From contig JALNWQ010000002.1 of the NCBI GenBank assembly GCA_023230855.1, positions 1 to 64,000 on the forward strand: a stretch of DNA of 64,000 nucleotides, read 5' to 3'. Below the pieces are notes generated by a model. It searched no databases, was not told the origin of the DNA, and worked only from the letters and a program-made list of their open reading frames with translations. Positions within the stretch are counted from its first letter, which is position 1, and each line of letters begins with the position of its first letter. A program made the translations under genes and the position numbers. This stretch comes from Solirubrobacteraceae bacterium. Its GTDB lineage: Bacteria; Actinomycetota; Thermoleophilia; Solirubrobacterales; Solirubrobacteraceae. This document shows positions 7,449-15,147 of the stretch, in pieces.

Positions 7449-8113
7449 TTGCGCACCGTCCACTCGCGGAGGCGGTCGAGGAGCGCCTGCCAGCGGCGAC
7501 CGAGCGCGGCGAGCAGCGCGGTCATGTCGGCGGCGCCGGCGTTCGTGGGCCGCGGCCGGGGGCCGGGGCCGCCGTCGCCGTCGCCCGTGACGGGGCGGTC
7601 GGGGTTGATGAGGCCCAGGTCGAGCGCCTCGGCCTGGTCCCATCCGCGCAGCGTCGTGGCCCCGTCGCTGCCGGACCCGACGAGGAGCACCTCGTCGCCG
7701 ACGTGGACGAGGTGCAGCGCGCCGCCGCCCTGCAGCGGCACGCTCGCGACGGTCCGCAGCGGGCCTTCGCCGGTGGTCCCGGCGCCCTTCATCCGCTTGA
7801 GGACCCAGGTGACGCCGTAGATCACGGCGACGACGACGAACAGCCCGGCGATGACGCGGGCGATGCTGCCGCCGCCGACGTCGGCCGGTGGCGCGTCGAC
7901 CCCGTCGCCGAGGTCGATCGGGGTCTTCTCCCCCGTGGCCTTGTCCTTGTCGTCGTCCTGGGCGAGCGCGAGGACCGGCAGCAGTAGCTGGACGGTGAGG
8001 ATCGCGGCGACCGCGAGCAGGACGGCTGACGCCCGGTCGCGCAGCGCGCCGGGCGTGACGGGACGGCGGACGCACGGATGCGCGCCGTCGGTGGTGACGG
8101 AGAGGTGACGCAT
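7445..8113 (-). CDS. fliO: FliO-like flagellar assembly protein
   Basis: The product has 222 residues. A hydrophobic segment (about 27-50) resembling a signal peptide is followed by a second membrane helix (about 87-107). A FliO-type domain comes next (LKRMKGAGTTGEGPLRTVASVPLQGGGALHLVHVGDEVLLVG, quoted here only as a landmark in residues 105-147). FliO helps assemble the FliP ring. It is the first gene of the export operon, immediately before fliP. No good ribosome binding site is visible; the sigma-28 promoter lies about 55 nt upstream. Confidence 0.85.
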   Translation of the reverse strand: MRHLSVTTDGAHPCVRRPVTPGALRDRASAVLLAVAAILTVQLLLPVLALAQDDDKDKATGEKTPIDLGDGVDAPPADVGGGSIARVIAGLFVVVAVIYGVTWVLKRMKGAGTTGEGPLRTVASVPLQGGGALHLVHVGDEVLLVGSGSDGATTLRGWDQAEALDLGLINPDRPVTGDGDGGPGPRPRPTNAGAADMTALLAALGRRWQALLDRLREWTVRK

Positions 8114-8167
8114 GACGGTGAGGGAGGCGCCGGCCGGGTGGTGGGCCGATCGGCGCCGCTGCCCCGT

Positions 8168-8194
8168 TGATCGGCCGGTCCGTCCGAGAGTTGG
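8168..8194 (-). promoter_or_regulatory. Sigma-28 type promoter of the fliO-to-flhF operon
   Basis: Minus strand CCAACT, 13 nt, GCCGATCA. The -10 box is perfect for this set while the -35 is the weakest. It lies upstream of fliO and would place the export apparatus genes in the sigma-28 regulon. Confidence 0.6.
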
Positions 8195-8290
8195 ACGTGG
8201 ATGGACGGGTGGTCGATCGAACGTCCAGATCGCCGTTCCCCACGGCGGCGATGGGGTGGTCGTCCGGTCGCGGCCGCCCCCCCTCGCCCG

Positions 8291-8524
8291 TCAGCGGGCG
8301 GCGCCCCGCCGGGCCGCCGCCTGCGCCTCGAGCGCCACCGTCATGGCGTCGTCCTCCCCCATGTCGTTGTGCGCCCAGATGTCCTCGATGACGCCCAGGC
8401 CGAGGTCGCGCCGCAACGACGCCTCGATGATCTCGCTAACGCCGCGACCGGTGCGAGCCGCGCGGATCTTCACCGTCCGCAGGACGTCCTCGTCGATCTT
8501 GAGCGTCGTGCGGACCTTCGACAT
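8291..8524 (-). CDS. Ribbon-helix-helix (VapB/CopG-like) protein, orphan antitoxin candidate
   Basis: The 77-residue product has the MetJ/Arc fold signature at the N-terminus: a strand (RTTLKIDEDVLRTVKI) followed by two helices with GRGVSEIIEASLRRDL. The C-terminal part (GEDDAMTVALEAQAAARRG) resembles the toxin-binding tail of VapB-type antitoxins. No toxin gene is adjacent: a receptor lies upstream and fliO downstream. It could be an orphan antitoxin or a simple DNA-binding regulator. Confidence 0.8.
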   Translation of the reverse strand: MSKVRTTLKIDEDVLRTVKIRAARTGRGVSEIIEASLRRDLGLGVIEDIWAHNDMGEDDAMTVALEAQAAARRGAAR

Positions 8525-8604
8525 GCCTGCACCTTGGCATCGAGGTCCCGCATCGACAAGGCGCGGCGACCCCGTCCGGGCCGCCGCGGCTCCTCCGACG
8601 CCGG

Positions 8605-10074
8605 TCAGGCCGCCTGCAGGGTGAAGCGGCTGACGAGCCGCTCCAGCTCGGACGCGGTGGCCGCGAGCTCCTGGGCGGACGCGGCGATCTCCTGCGTCGA
8701 CGCGCTGGTCTGCTGGGTCGATGCGGCGACCTGCTCGGCCGACGCGGACGACGCCTCGGCGACGGCGCCGATCTCCAGCACCTGGTCGCCGGCACGGGTC
8801 GTCTCGCCGGCGGTGGTCTGGGCGGAGTGGACGATCTCGTCGATGCCGGTGGTCATCTCGGTCACCGACTCGCCGATCCGCACGAACGCGGCGCGGGCCT
8901 GCTCGACGGTGACGACGCTCGCGTCGGTCTGCTCCGCGCCGGCCTCGACCACGCCGACGACCGCCTGGGTCTCGGCCTGGATCTGGGCGACGAGGGCGGC
9001 GATGTCGGCCGCGGCGGCCTGGCTGCCCTCCGCGAGCTGACGGACCTCGTCGGCGACGACCGCGAACCCGCGGCCCTGCTCGCCGGCGCGGGCCGCCTCG
9101 ATCGCGGCGTTGAGCGCCAGCAGGTTGGTCTGACCGGCGATGCCGGTGATCGTGCCGACGATGCTGCCGATCTCCTCGGACTTCGCCGACAGGTCGCGGA
9201 TGGCGGTCGTGATGCGCGCGCTCGTGGCGGCGACGTCCTGGATGGCGCCGGTCGCCTGCTCGGCGGCCCCGACGCCCTCGCGGACGACCTCCTGGGCACG
9301 GGCGGCGACGTCGCCGGCGGCGGTCGCGCGACCGGCCATCGCCTGCACGCTCGACGACGCCTCGTCGAGGGTGCCACGGAACTCGTCGACCATCCGCGAC
9401 TGGCGCTCGGCGCCCTGGGCGACGTCGCCGACCGCCCCGGCAATCTCGCCGACGGCCCGCCCGGCCTCCTCCGACGTCGACGCCATCTGCTGCGACGCGG
9501 CGGACACGGTGCCCGCGCTCTGCGACACCTGGCCGATCATGCGCACGAGCTCCTCGCGCGCCACGTTGTAGGAGGCGATGCCGCCCTGGGCGGTGGCGAG
9601 CATGCGGTTGAAGGTCTCCCCCAGCCGTCCGAGCTCGTCGTCGGCCCGGATCGGCACCGGGGTGGTCACCGGCTCGGTGGAGTGGGTGAGGTCGCCGCGG
9701 GCGATCGCGTCGAGCCCCTGACCCAGCCCGGTGATGCACCGCCCGTTGAGGCTGTCGAGTCGATCCGACAGCTCGGCGACGGGCCGGGTGATCGACCGCA
9801 CCAGCGCGATCGTGACGACGATCGCGGCGACGACGAGGACGAGCACGAGGAGGATGAGCGGTGTCGTCTCGGCCCCGGTGCGGTCGGCGGCCTCGCGGGC
9901 CGCCTCGGCGGTGCGTGGCCCGAGCCCCTGGACCGCCGCGATCTCGTTGAAGTCGTCGCGGGCGTGCCCCAGGTCGGTCAGCGCGATGACGAGGACGATG
10001 ATCTGCCCGAGCGCGAGGACGCCGACGGTGACGCCGAGGCGGACGGCGATCGGGAGGCTGCGGAGGTACGACAT
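8605..10074 (-). CDS. Methyl-accepting chemotaxis protein
   Basis: The 489-residue product has two membrane helices (about 9-30 and 73-92) around a short extracytoplasmic segment, so it senses little directly outside. A HAMP domain follows, then a long signalling coiled coil. The tip motif GQTNLLALNAAIEAARAGEQ is the CheA/CheW-binding hairpin. It starts at ATG 10074 with GGAG about 11 nt upstream and has its own sigma-28 promoter. It is monocistronic or reads into the ribbon-helix-helix gene. Confidence 0.93.
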   Translation of the reverse strand: MSYLRSLPIAVRLGVTVGVLALGQIIVLVIALTDLGHARDDFNEIAAVQGLGPRTAEAAREAADRTGAETTPLILLVLVLVVAAIVVTIALVRSITRPVAELSDRLDSLNGRCITGLGQGLDAIARGDLTHSTEPVTTPVPIRADDELGRLGETFNRMLATAQGGIASYNVAREELVRMIGQVSQSAGTVSAASQQMASTSEEAGRAVGEIAGAVGDVAQGAERQSRMVDEFRGTLDEASSSVQAMAGRATAAGDVAARAQEVVREGVGAAEQATGAIQDVAATSARITTAIRDLSAKSEEIGSIVGTITGIAGQTNLLALNAAIEAARAGEQGRGFAVVADEVRQLAEGSQAAAADIAALVAQIQAETQAVVGVVEAGAEQTDASVVTVEQARAAFVRIGESVTEMTTGIDEIVHSAQTTAGETTRAGDQVLEIGAVAEASSASAEQVAASTQQTSASTQEIAASAQELAATASELERLVSRFTLQAA

Positions 10075-10129
10075 GGAAGCGGGCTCCAGGCGGTGGATCG
10101 GGGGGAGCGGGAGGTCCCCGCGTCCCGGT

Positions 10130-10156
10130 CGATCGGCCGCGCCCGGCCGTCGTTGA
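10130..10156 (-). promoter_or_regulatory. Sigma-28 type promoter of the chemoreceptor
   Basis: Minus strand TCAACG, 13 nt, GCCGATCG, 55 nt upstream of the chemoreceptor start. One base at the end of each box departs from the set. Confidence 0.6.
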
Positions 10157-10281
10157 GCGGCAGTGGCCGGATGGGCGACCCCGTGCAGGCCGCAGCGGGT
10201 GGGCGTGCGCGCCGGCGGTCGGACCCGGACGGGCGTCCGGATCCCGGCGACCCGCGACCAGACAGCGTGTATGGTCGCGTC

Positions 10282-11307
10282 GTGAGCGAGAACACGTCGT
10301 ACTTCATGAACGCCCAGGTGGCCGACTCGTTCGGTGAGGCGACGCCGGAGGACGAGCTCTTCCACCGCTCCGCCCGCGAAGAGGTGTCCGATCCGGCGCT
10401 CGTCGAGACGGTGTTCGCCGGATTCAACGTGCCCGACGCGGACATCCACTGCCTGAACTACCTGTGGCTGCACCCGAACATGCGGCTGCTGGGTGGCGGC
10501 ACGTGGTGCTGGCAGGGGATCAAGCGCACCCAGCTCGAGGCGGAGATCTTCGACATGCGCGACTTCGTCCCGGACGCCCCGATCACCGACGACGGTGGCG
10601 ACCTGGACGACATCACGCTCCCGAGCGGGTACCGCTACCAGGTGCTGGAGCCGTTGCGCACGGTGCGGATGAGCTACGCGGACCCGGCGCGCGGCAACGC
10701 GTTCGACGTGACGCTCGAGGCGATCATGCCGGCGGCGATGCTGCCGTCCAACAAGCACTTCGACCAGGTGATGCGTACGTCCGGCACGTTGACGTTGCGT
10801 GGCGAGGAGCACCGGGTGTCCGGCCATGCGGTGCGGGACCGCTCGTGGGCGGAGGCGCGCACCGAGGATCCGACGGGCCTGTCGGCGATCCATTGGCTCG
10901 TCGCGAGCTTCGGCGACGACCTGTGCATCCACGTGACGGGCCTGGAGGACGTGGCGACCGCGTCGTGGCGCGACCGGTTCGCCGCCGACGAGGCGATGCC
11001 GGCCGCGATGAACCGCGGCTGGGTGTGGCGCGACGGCGCGTTGCGCGCGATCCGCGAGGCCCGGATCCACACCGAGTGGGATCGCGACGGCCGCCGTCAG
11101 GCCGCGCACGAGCTGCACGTCGTCGACGACCACGGCGACCGGTACGTCATGCACGGCGAGGTCCGCGCATCCTGCCCGTGGCACACGTGGTCCAACGTCC
11201 ACATGAGCATCGGCCTCGCCCGTTGGACCCTGGACGGTCGCGTCGGCCACGGCGACAGCCAGGTCGCGATGTGGACCGACTTCGTGCGGGGGGCGCTGGT
11301 CGGGTAG
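10282..11307 (+). CDS. Conserved hypothetical protein, DUF7064/DUF7065-like
   Basis: The product has 341 residues, no signal peptide and no membrane helix. It is rich in Trp and His motifs (LWLHPNMRLLGGGTWCWQG, SGHAVRDRSWAEAR, CPWHTWSNVHMS). These patterns recall the DUF7064/DUF7065 proteins with an AttH/CrtC-like beta fold, whose function is not established. A GTG start at 10282 is chosen because the family-like sequence begins there; TATGGT about 10 nt before suggests a possible -10 box and short leader. It is transcribed away from the chemoreceptor and has no obvious link to motility. Confidence 0.7.
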   Translation: MSENTSYFMNAQVADSFGEATPEDELFHRSAREEVSDPALVETVFAGFNVPDADIHCLNYLWLHPNMRLLGGGTWCWQGIKRTQLEAEIFDMRDFVPDAPITDDGGDLDDITLPSGYRYQVLEPLRTVRMSYADPARGNAFDVTLEAIMPAAMLPSNKHFDQVMRTSGTLTLRGEEHRVSGHAVRDRSWAEARTEDPTGLSAIHWLVASFGDDLCIHVTGLEDVATASWRDRFAADEAMPAAMNRGWVWRDGALRAIREARIHTEWDRDGRRQAAHELHVVDDHGDRYVMHGEVRASCPWHTWSNVHMSIGLARWTLDGRVGHGDSQVAMWTDFVRGALVG

Positions 11308-11426
11308 GCGGGGAGCGAGGGCCGGGTGACCGGACCACGTCGTCTCGGAGCTCCTGGGGATACGGTCTCCGCACACTCCGCATCCTTCCGTTGGCGCTCC
11401 TCCCGGACCACACATCAGATGTCACC

Positions 11427-11921
11427 TCACGGTGCAGCAGTCCCATCCGTAGTGAGCGTGACGCCGGCGCACCATGTGCCCCAAGAACCATGTGTGGCCA
11501 TCGCGGGGACGATCGACAGCACGTACGTGCAAACGTCATTGGCGAAACCCACCGCCGCGTCGGTAAGCTGCGCGGCCGACAGCGCCGCCTCATCGCCGGT
11601 GATCGATGCGCTGATCACCATCTCCGCGCCACGGCGTCGGAACATGAGGTCCCCGCCGTCCATGAGAGAAATCGTCGCCGCGTCGCCGTCGCTCATCGCA
11701 GTCGCCACGGCACGAAGACGAGGGGCAAACCCCAGCAGCGGCAGCGGACGCCACGTGTCGTAAACCTCGGGAAACGCCAAGAGCTCTTTCCCGTCGATCG
11801 CAAAGCGCGTGGGAACGACAAAGTAGGTCTGCTCGAGGGCCGCCGCCGGAGCCCCCACAGGAGACTCCTCAAGGTCCGCCATCAGCGCTTGGTCGTCGGG
11901 TTGAATCGCGAGTTCAATCAT
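11427..11921 (-). CDS. Putative immunity protein of a displaced Rhs toxin tip
   Basis: The product has 164 residues, no signal peptide and no membrane helix, and I know no domain for it. Its ATG overlaps by ATGA the stop of a toxin-like C-terminal fragment just upstream, the same overlap seen between the intact Rhs gene and its immunity gene at 15144-15147. Base composition is less GC-rich than the flagellar genes. The immunity role is inferred from position and overlap only. Confidence 0.6.
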   Translation of the reverse strand: MIELAIQPDDQALMADLEESPVGAPAAALEQTYFVVPTRFAIDGKELLAFPEVYDTWRPLPLLGFAPRLRAVATAMSDGDAATISLMDGGDLMFRRRGAEMVISASITGDEAALSAAQLTDAAVGFANDVCTYVLSIVPAMATHGSWGTWCAGVTLTTDGTAAP

Positions 11922-12109
11922 GGAATCGGGTAGGCGGTGATCACGGAACCGGCGTCATCGGTCACGATGCGCATCCGGCTCGTTGCGTTGCCAGCGAGGT
12001 CGGTACCGATGGTGCGGCCAAGACTGGTTTCAAGGACGCGGGACGATCCTTCAACGCGCCACAGGCCGCCGGCACCGACCGCTTCGCGAATGAGACGGAC
12101 CGGCTTTGG
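11918..12109 (-). pseudogene. C-terminal fragment of a secreted toxin domain
   Basis: An open frame with no start of its own ends in VLETSLGRTIGTDLAGN, RMRIVTDDAGSVITAYPIP and stop. Endings of the type V-x-T-D-x-x-G-x-(L/V)-I-T-A-(Y/F)-P are typical of polymorphic-toxin nuclease domains at the tip of Rhs, CdiA or LXG proteins. The frame is cut upstream by insertion-sequence debris at about 12,110-12,210. Its stop overlaps the start of the putative immunity gene. I read it as a displaced tip that lost its carrier. The toxin class is not certain. Confidence 0.5.
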
Positions 12110-12129
12110 TGGAGGCCGTTTTGTTTGGG

Positions 12130-12512
12130 TCAGTTGCGAACTGTAGGGGACGGGACGGCGGTAGCGGCCGGGGCGAGCGCGTAGCGCGAGTCCCGGCCGC
12201 TACCGCCGCCGGCCTCGCCGAGCGCCATGGCCTCGGCATGGGCCTGTTCGTGCTCGACGGGCGGGATGTCGCCAAGCGCGCTGTGCAACCGGGCTTCGTT
12301 GTACCAGCCGACCCACTCCACGATCGCCAGCTCCAGCTGCGCCTTCGAGCGCCACACCCGATCACTGATCAGCTCGGTCTTGAACGAGTCCACGAACGAT
12401 TCCGCCATCGCGTTGTCATAGGCATCACCGACGCTCCCGATCGACGCGAGCACGTGATGGGCCTCAAGGACCTGGGTGAAGTCCCCCGACGTGTATTTGC
12501 TTGGGCTCAAGG
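12130..12512 (-). pseudogene. IS3-family transposase OrfB, C-terminal fragment
   Basis: The frame reads KYTSGDF, SIGSVGDAYDNAMAES, FKTELI, VEWVGWYNEARLHSALG and PVEHEQAH. This is the end of the integrase (rve) domain of IS3-family OrfB, including the final catalytic Glu in AMAES. The first two catalytic Asp residues and OrfA are missing. The fragment is cut at its 5' side exactly where the IS30-type element begins at 12513, so IS30 inserted into it or replaced the rest. The last 25 or so codons run through hairpin 1. Confidence 0.8.
12156..12208. repeat. 17-bp perfect inverted repeat (hairpin 1)
   Basis: Arms 12156-12172 and 12192-12208 are perfect complements (CGGCGGTAGCGGCCGGG) around a 19-nt loop that itself contains GCGCGTAGCGCG. 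It follows the IS3 transposase fragment. A related hairpin lies at 12564-12628. It could be a transcription terminator of the element or a REP-like repeat. Confidence 0.7.
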
Positions 12513-12563
12513 GGTCGTCGCAACACCGATTGGTGATAGCTGCACGGTAGAGCCCGAGCGGAC

Positions 12564-12628
12564 CGTGTGGGGGTGCGGCCGCGGAGGTTCGCCCGGAGGG
12601 CGAGCCGTAGCGGCCGCACCCCCACACG
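12564..12628. repeat. 19-bp perfect inverted repeat (hairpin 2)
   Basis: Arms 12564-12582 and 12610-12628 are perfect complements (CGTGTGGGGGTGCGGCCGC) around a 27-nt loop. It lies inside the IS30 end, downstream of the transposase stop. It shares the motif GAG-CC-GTAGCGGCC with hairpin 1, 350 bp away. Probable transcription terminator of the element, or a member of a hairpin repeat family. Confidence 0.7.
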
Positions 12629-12686
12629 CCGGGCAATCCCGAGGGGTCCGGCGGCCTGGTGCGCTGCCGGTCGTCGTGCGGAATCG

Positions 12687-14035
12687 TCAGGCCGCCGCGG
12701 CGAGGTGCTCGTCGAGGACCTCCGCCGGGGTCCGCCATCCGAGCGTCTTGCGCGGCCGGCTGTTGAGCGCGTCAGCGACCGCAGCGAGGTCATCGGCTTG
12801 GTGACGCGCGAGGTCGGTGCCCTTCGGGAAGTACTGCCTGAGCAGTCCGTTGGTGTTCTCGTTCGTTCCGCGCTGCCACGGGCTCTGCGGATCGCAGAAG
12901 TACACCGCCAGACCGGAGTCGATCGTGAGCTTGGCGTGCTGGGCCAGCTCGGCGCCCTGGTCCCACGTCAACGACCGACGCAGCTGCTCGGGCAGCCCGC
13001 CGAGCTGCTCGACGATCGCCGCGCGAACGGCCTCCGCACCGGCCCCCGTGACCGCCGGCCCGTTCTTCACGCGCGGCTGGTCACGGTCGGGCAGCGGCGG
13101 CAGGTGCAGCAGCATCGTGAACCGACTCGCGCGCTCGACCAGCGTGCCGATCGCCGACCGGCCCGTGCCGATGATCAAGTCACCCTCCCAGTGCCCCGGC
13201 ACCGCACGATCGGCCACCTCCGCAGGGCGCTCGCTGATCAGCACGTCGTCGCTAATGAAGCCCTTCCCGCGCTGGCCGACACGCGCCCGGGGCACGCGCA
13301 GCGCCCGGCCGGTCCGCAGACATGCAGTCAGCTCCCGGGTCAGGCCGCCGCGGCCCTGCACGAACAGCGCTTGGTAGATCGCCTCGTGCGAGACCCGCAT
13401 TGTTGGATCATCGGGGAAGTCGACCTTCAGCCTCGCCGAGATCTGCTCCGGACTCCACGACTGCGCCCACCGACGGTCCCCGCGACGCGGCTTGTTGCGG
13501 CCCTTCCATGCCTTGACCGCCGGGCCCGCCACCGCCGTTCCATCTGGCCGGCGTACCGTGCCGGCCAGCCGGTCCTGCACGTACGCCCGCAGCCGCTCGT
13601 CCGCGGCGAGCTTCGCCATCTTCGGGCGCCGCGCCACGAGCTCGGCCTTCCACTGCGCCACCGACGCGCGGTACTCCAGCCTGCCGCCTCTGGTGGCTGC
13701 GTTGCGGCGCAGCTCCCGCGAGATCGTCGACGGCGACCGGCCGATCTCCCGCGCGATCTCCCGGACCCCGCGCCCCTCGGCCCGCAACAGCGCGATCTCC
13801 TCACGCTCCGCGAAACACAAGTACCGGCACGTCTCGGGATCCCGCAACAGCGTCGCCATCCCGCCACGTTCCCGAAACCACCGGCTTCCCGCGGCAGACG
13901 AGACGCCCACCGCCTCCGCCGCATCCTCGGTGCTCAACCCTCGGCGATCCAGCGCCAGAACCGCAGCTCGACCTCACGCCGATGCGTGGGCTTCCCCGGC
14001 GACTTCATCGCCGAGCGCCCTGTCAACTCCGTCAT
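12687..14035 (-). pseudogene. IS30-family transposase with a frameshift near codon 34
   Basis: From a TTG at 13937 the frame gives 416 residues with the IS30 N-terminal helix-turn-helix (REIAREIGRSPSTISRELRRNA) and the DDE core: GHWEGDLIIG, SLTWDQGAELAQH and WQRGTNENTNGLLRQYFPKG. Upstream, another frame starts at ATG 14035 and reads MTELTGRSAM, then RFWRWIAEG before a stop. Joined by one extra base in the GAGGGTTGAG stretch near 13940, it gives the usual RFWRWIAEGLSTEDAAEAVGVS. So the gene is inactivated by a one-base deletion, or uses frameshifting, or the sequence has an error there. Confidence 0.75.
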
Positions 14036-14208
14036 CCATCCCGCAGGCCTGCCCATCGCCGCTCCTCATCTCGAGGTGTTGCGACGACCACATGAATCCG
14101 CCTAACTATCGCGCAGCAACTCGCGAGCGATCTGTCGATCATCTCCTTCAAGGCTTCGGTATATCCGCCGAAGTTGCTTCCGCCGATCTAGTAGTGCTTC
14201 GGTAGTTG

Positions 14209-14790
14209 CGTGGCGGGGCGGCGAACGGGGTGGCATGGTTGCCGCCATCATCTGTCCTGTCGATCCCGAGACCGGGGAATCCGAGACGGGCCACCTGTGG
14301 GTACTGCGGGCGAGGTCCGTGATCGTCTCGAAGGGTTCCTCGCGCAGGTCACCGCCGGCGTGTTCCGGCGATCGGAGCAGCGCGCGACCGGTGCGCTGTA
14401 CGCGCGGGTCTGCAAGATCCGGCCAGCCTGCCGAAGTGGGCAGAGCCGTTGTGGGGCGGTCGGATCCGTCCACCCGGGATGGGCCGGTCAGGAGCCCCCA
14501 AACAAAACCGCGCGGACATGGGAGCCGTCGACCGCGCCGACCTTCCAGTCGACCTGGCCCCGCGCGTTGAGCTTCACGAGGATCTGGTGGTGCAGCTCCT
14601 CCCACACCCCGGCCTCCCTCCGGTCCCGCAACCGGCGCCAGCACGCACGCCGGAGTCGTAGTGAGGCAGGCCCCGAGCCCGCTCGCGACCTGACGCGCGG
14701 AGCCCAAACGAGCCCCGCACGCAGCGCACCCCACCCCCCTGAACGCGTACAGCCCGTCTGCCATGGTCTCTCCGGAAATTCCGGGTTCAT
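14209..14790 (-). pseudogene. Degenerate IS5-family transposase remnant
   Basis: One minus-strand frame (14488-14790) contains CWRRLRDRREAGVWEELH and GAVDGSHVRAV, typical of the N-terminal half of IS5-family transposases including the first catalytic Asp. The next motif (TGPSRVDG) follows in another frame. The later catalytic motifs are absent. A single open frame crossing the region (14102-14815) mixes pieces of these and is not a real gene. Confidence 0.65.
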
Positions 14791-14799
14791 GGCAGGGCA

Positions 14800-15147
14800 T
14801 CAGGTTTGGTCCCATGGATCAACGCTTCGCAAAGACGGACCCAACCAGGCCCGCAGCTCCGATCCAGGCAGACCTGGATCAGGAATCATCTCGACGCCGC
14901 TTACCGCGATCAGACCCCGAACATCCTCGGGCCCCGTGTTGAACCGACGTTCCATCCAGTCCAAAATTGCACGACACTGGCTCGGAGCAGACGTAGCGCG
15001 AGTCGCGAGCCATCGCACTACATCTGCCATGAACAGGTGGGGGAGGATCTCGCCGTGGTTGTCTTCGACGTGCTCTCGCAACAGTCCAGACAGATCCGGG
15101 TACTCAGTCACGAGCTCTCGGATAACCCCTGCGGTCGCGTCGCTCAT
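14800..15147 (-). CDS. Immunity protein of the Rhs toxin, DUF7674-like
   Basis: The 115-residue soluble product contains LREHVEDNHGEILPHLFMADVVRWLA. The (E)DNxxEILPHLFMAD-x-x-RW pattern recalls DUF7674 proteins, which are found beside polymorphic toxins. Its ATG overlaps the stop of the giant Rhs gene by ATGA, the tight coupling expected of an effector and its antidote. The role is inferred from position and family resemblance. Confidence 0.75.
   Translation of the reverse strand: MSDATAGVIRELVTEYPDLSGLLREHVEDNHGEILPHLFMADVVRWLATRATSAPSQCRAILDWMERRFNTGPEDVRGLIAVSGVEMIPDPGLPGSELRAWLGPSLRSVDPWDQT

Larger units (their letters stand above)
12513..14089 (-). mobile_element. IS30-family insertion sequence, transposase frameshifted
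   Basis: The outer 15 bp are an exact inverted repeat: GGTCGTCGCAACACC at 12513-12527 and its complement at 14075-14089. They enclose one transposase gene on the minus strand. The size (about 1.58 kb) is normal for IS30. The right end abuts the IS3 fragment. I could not identify a clear target duplication, so the exact outer bases are uncertain by a few positions. Confidence 0.75.

Noticed and set aside
8291..9739. A 482-codon frame including the ribbon-helix-helix protein and much of the chemoreceptor
   Set aside because: Only its last 77 codons carry a domain; the rest is the receptor gene read in another frame.
14102..14815. A 237-codon minus-strand frame
   Set aside because: It strings together pieces of an IS5 remnant in the wrong frame; only the TGPSRVDG part makes sense, so it is treated as a pseudogene.
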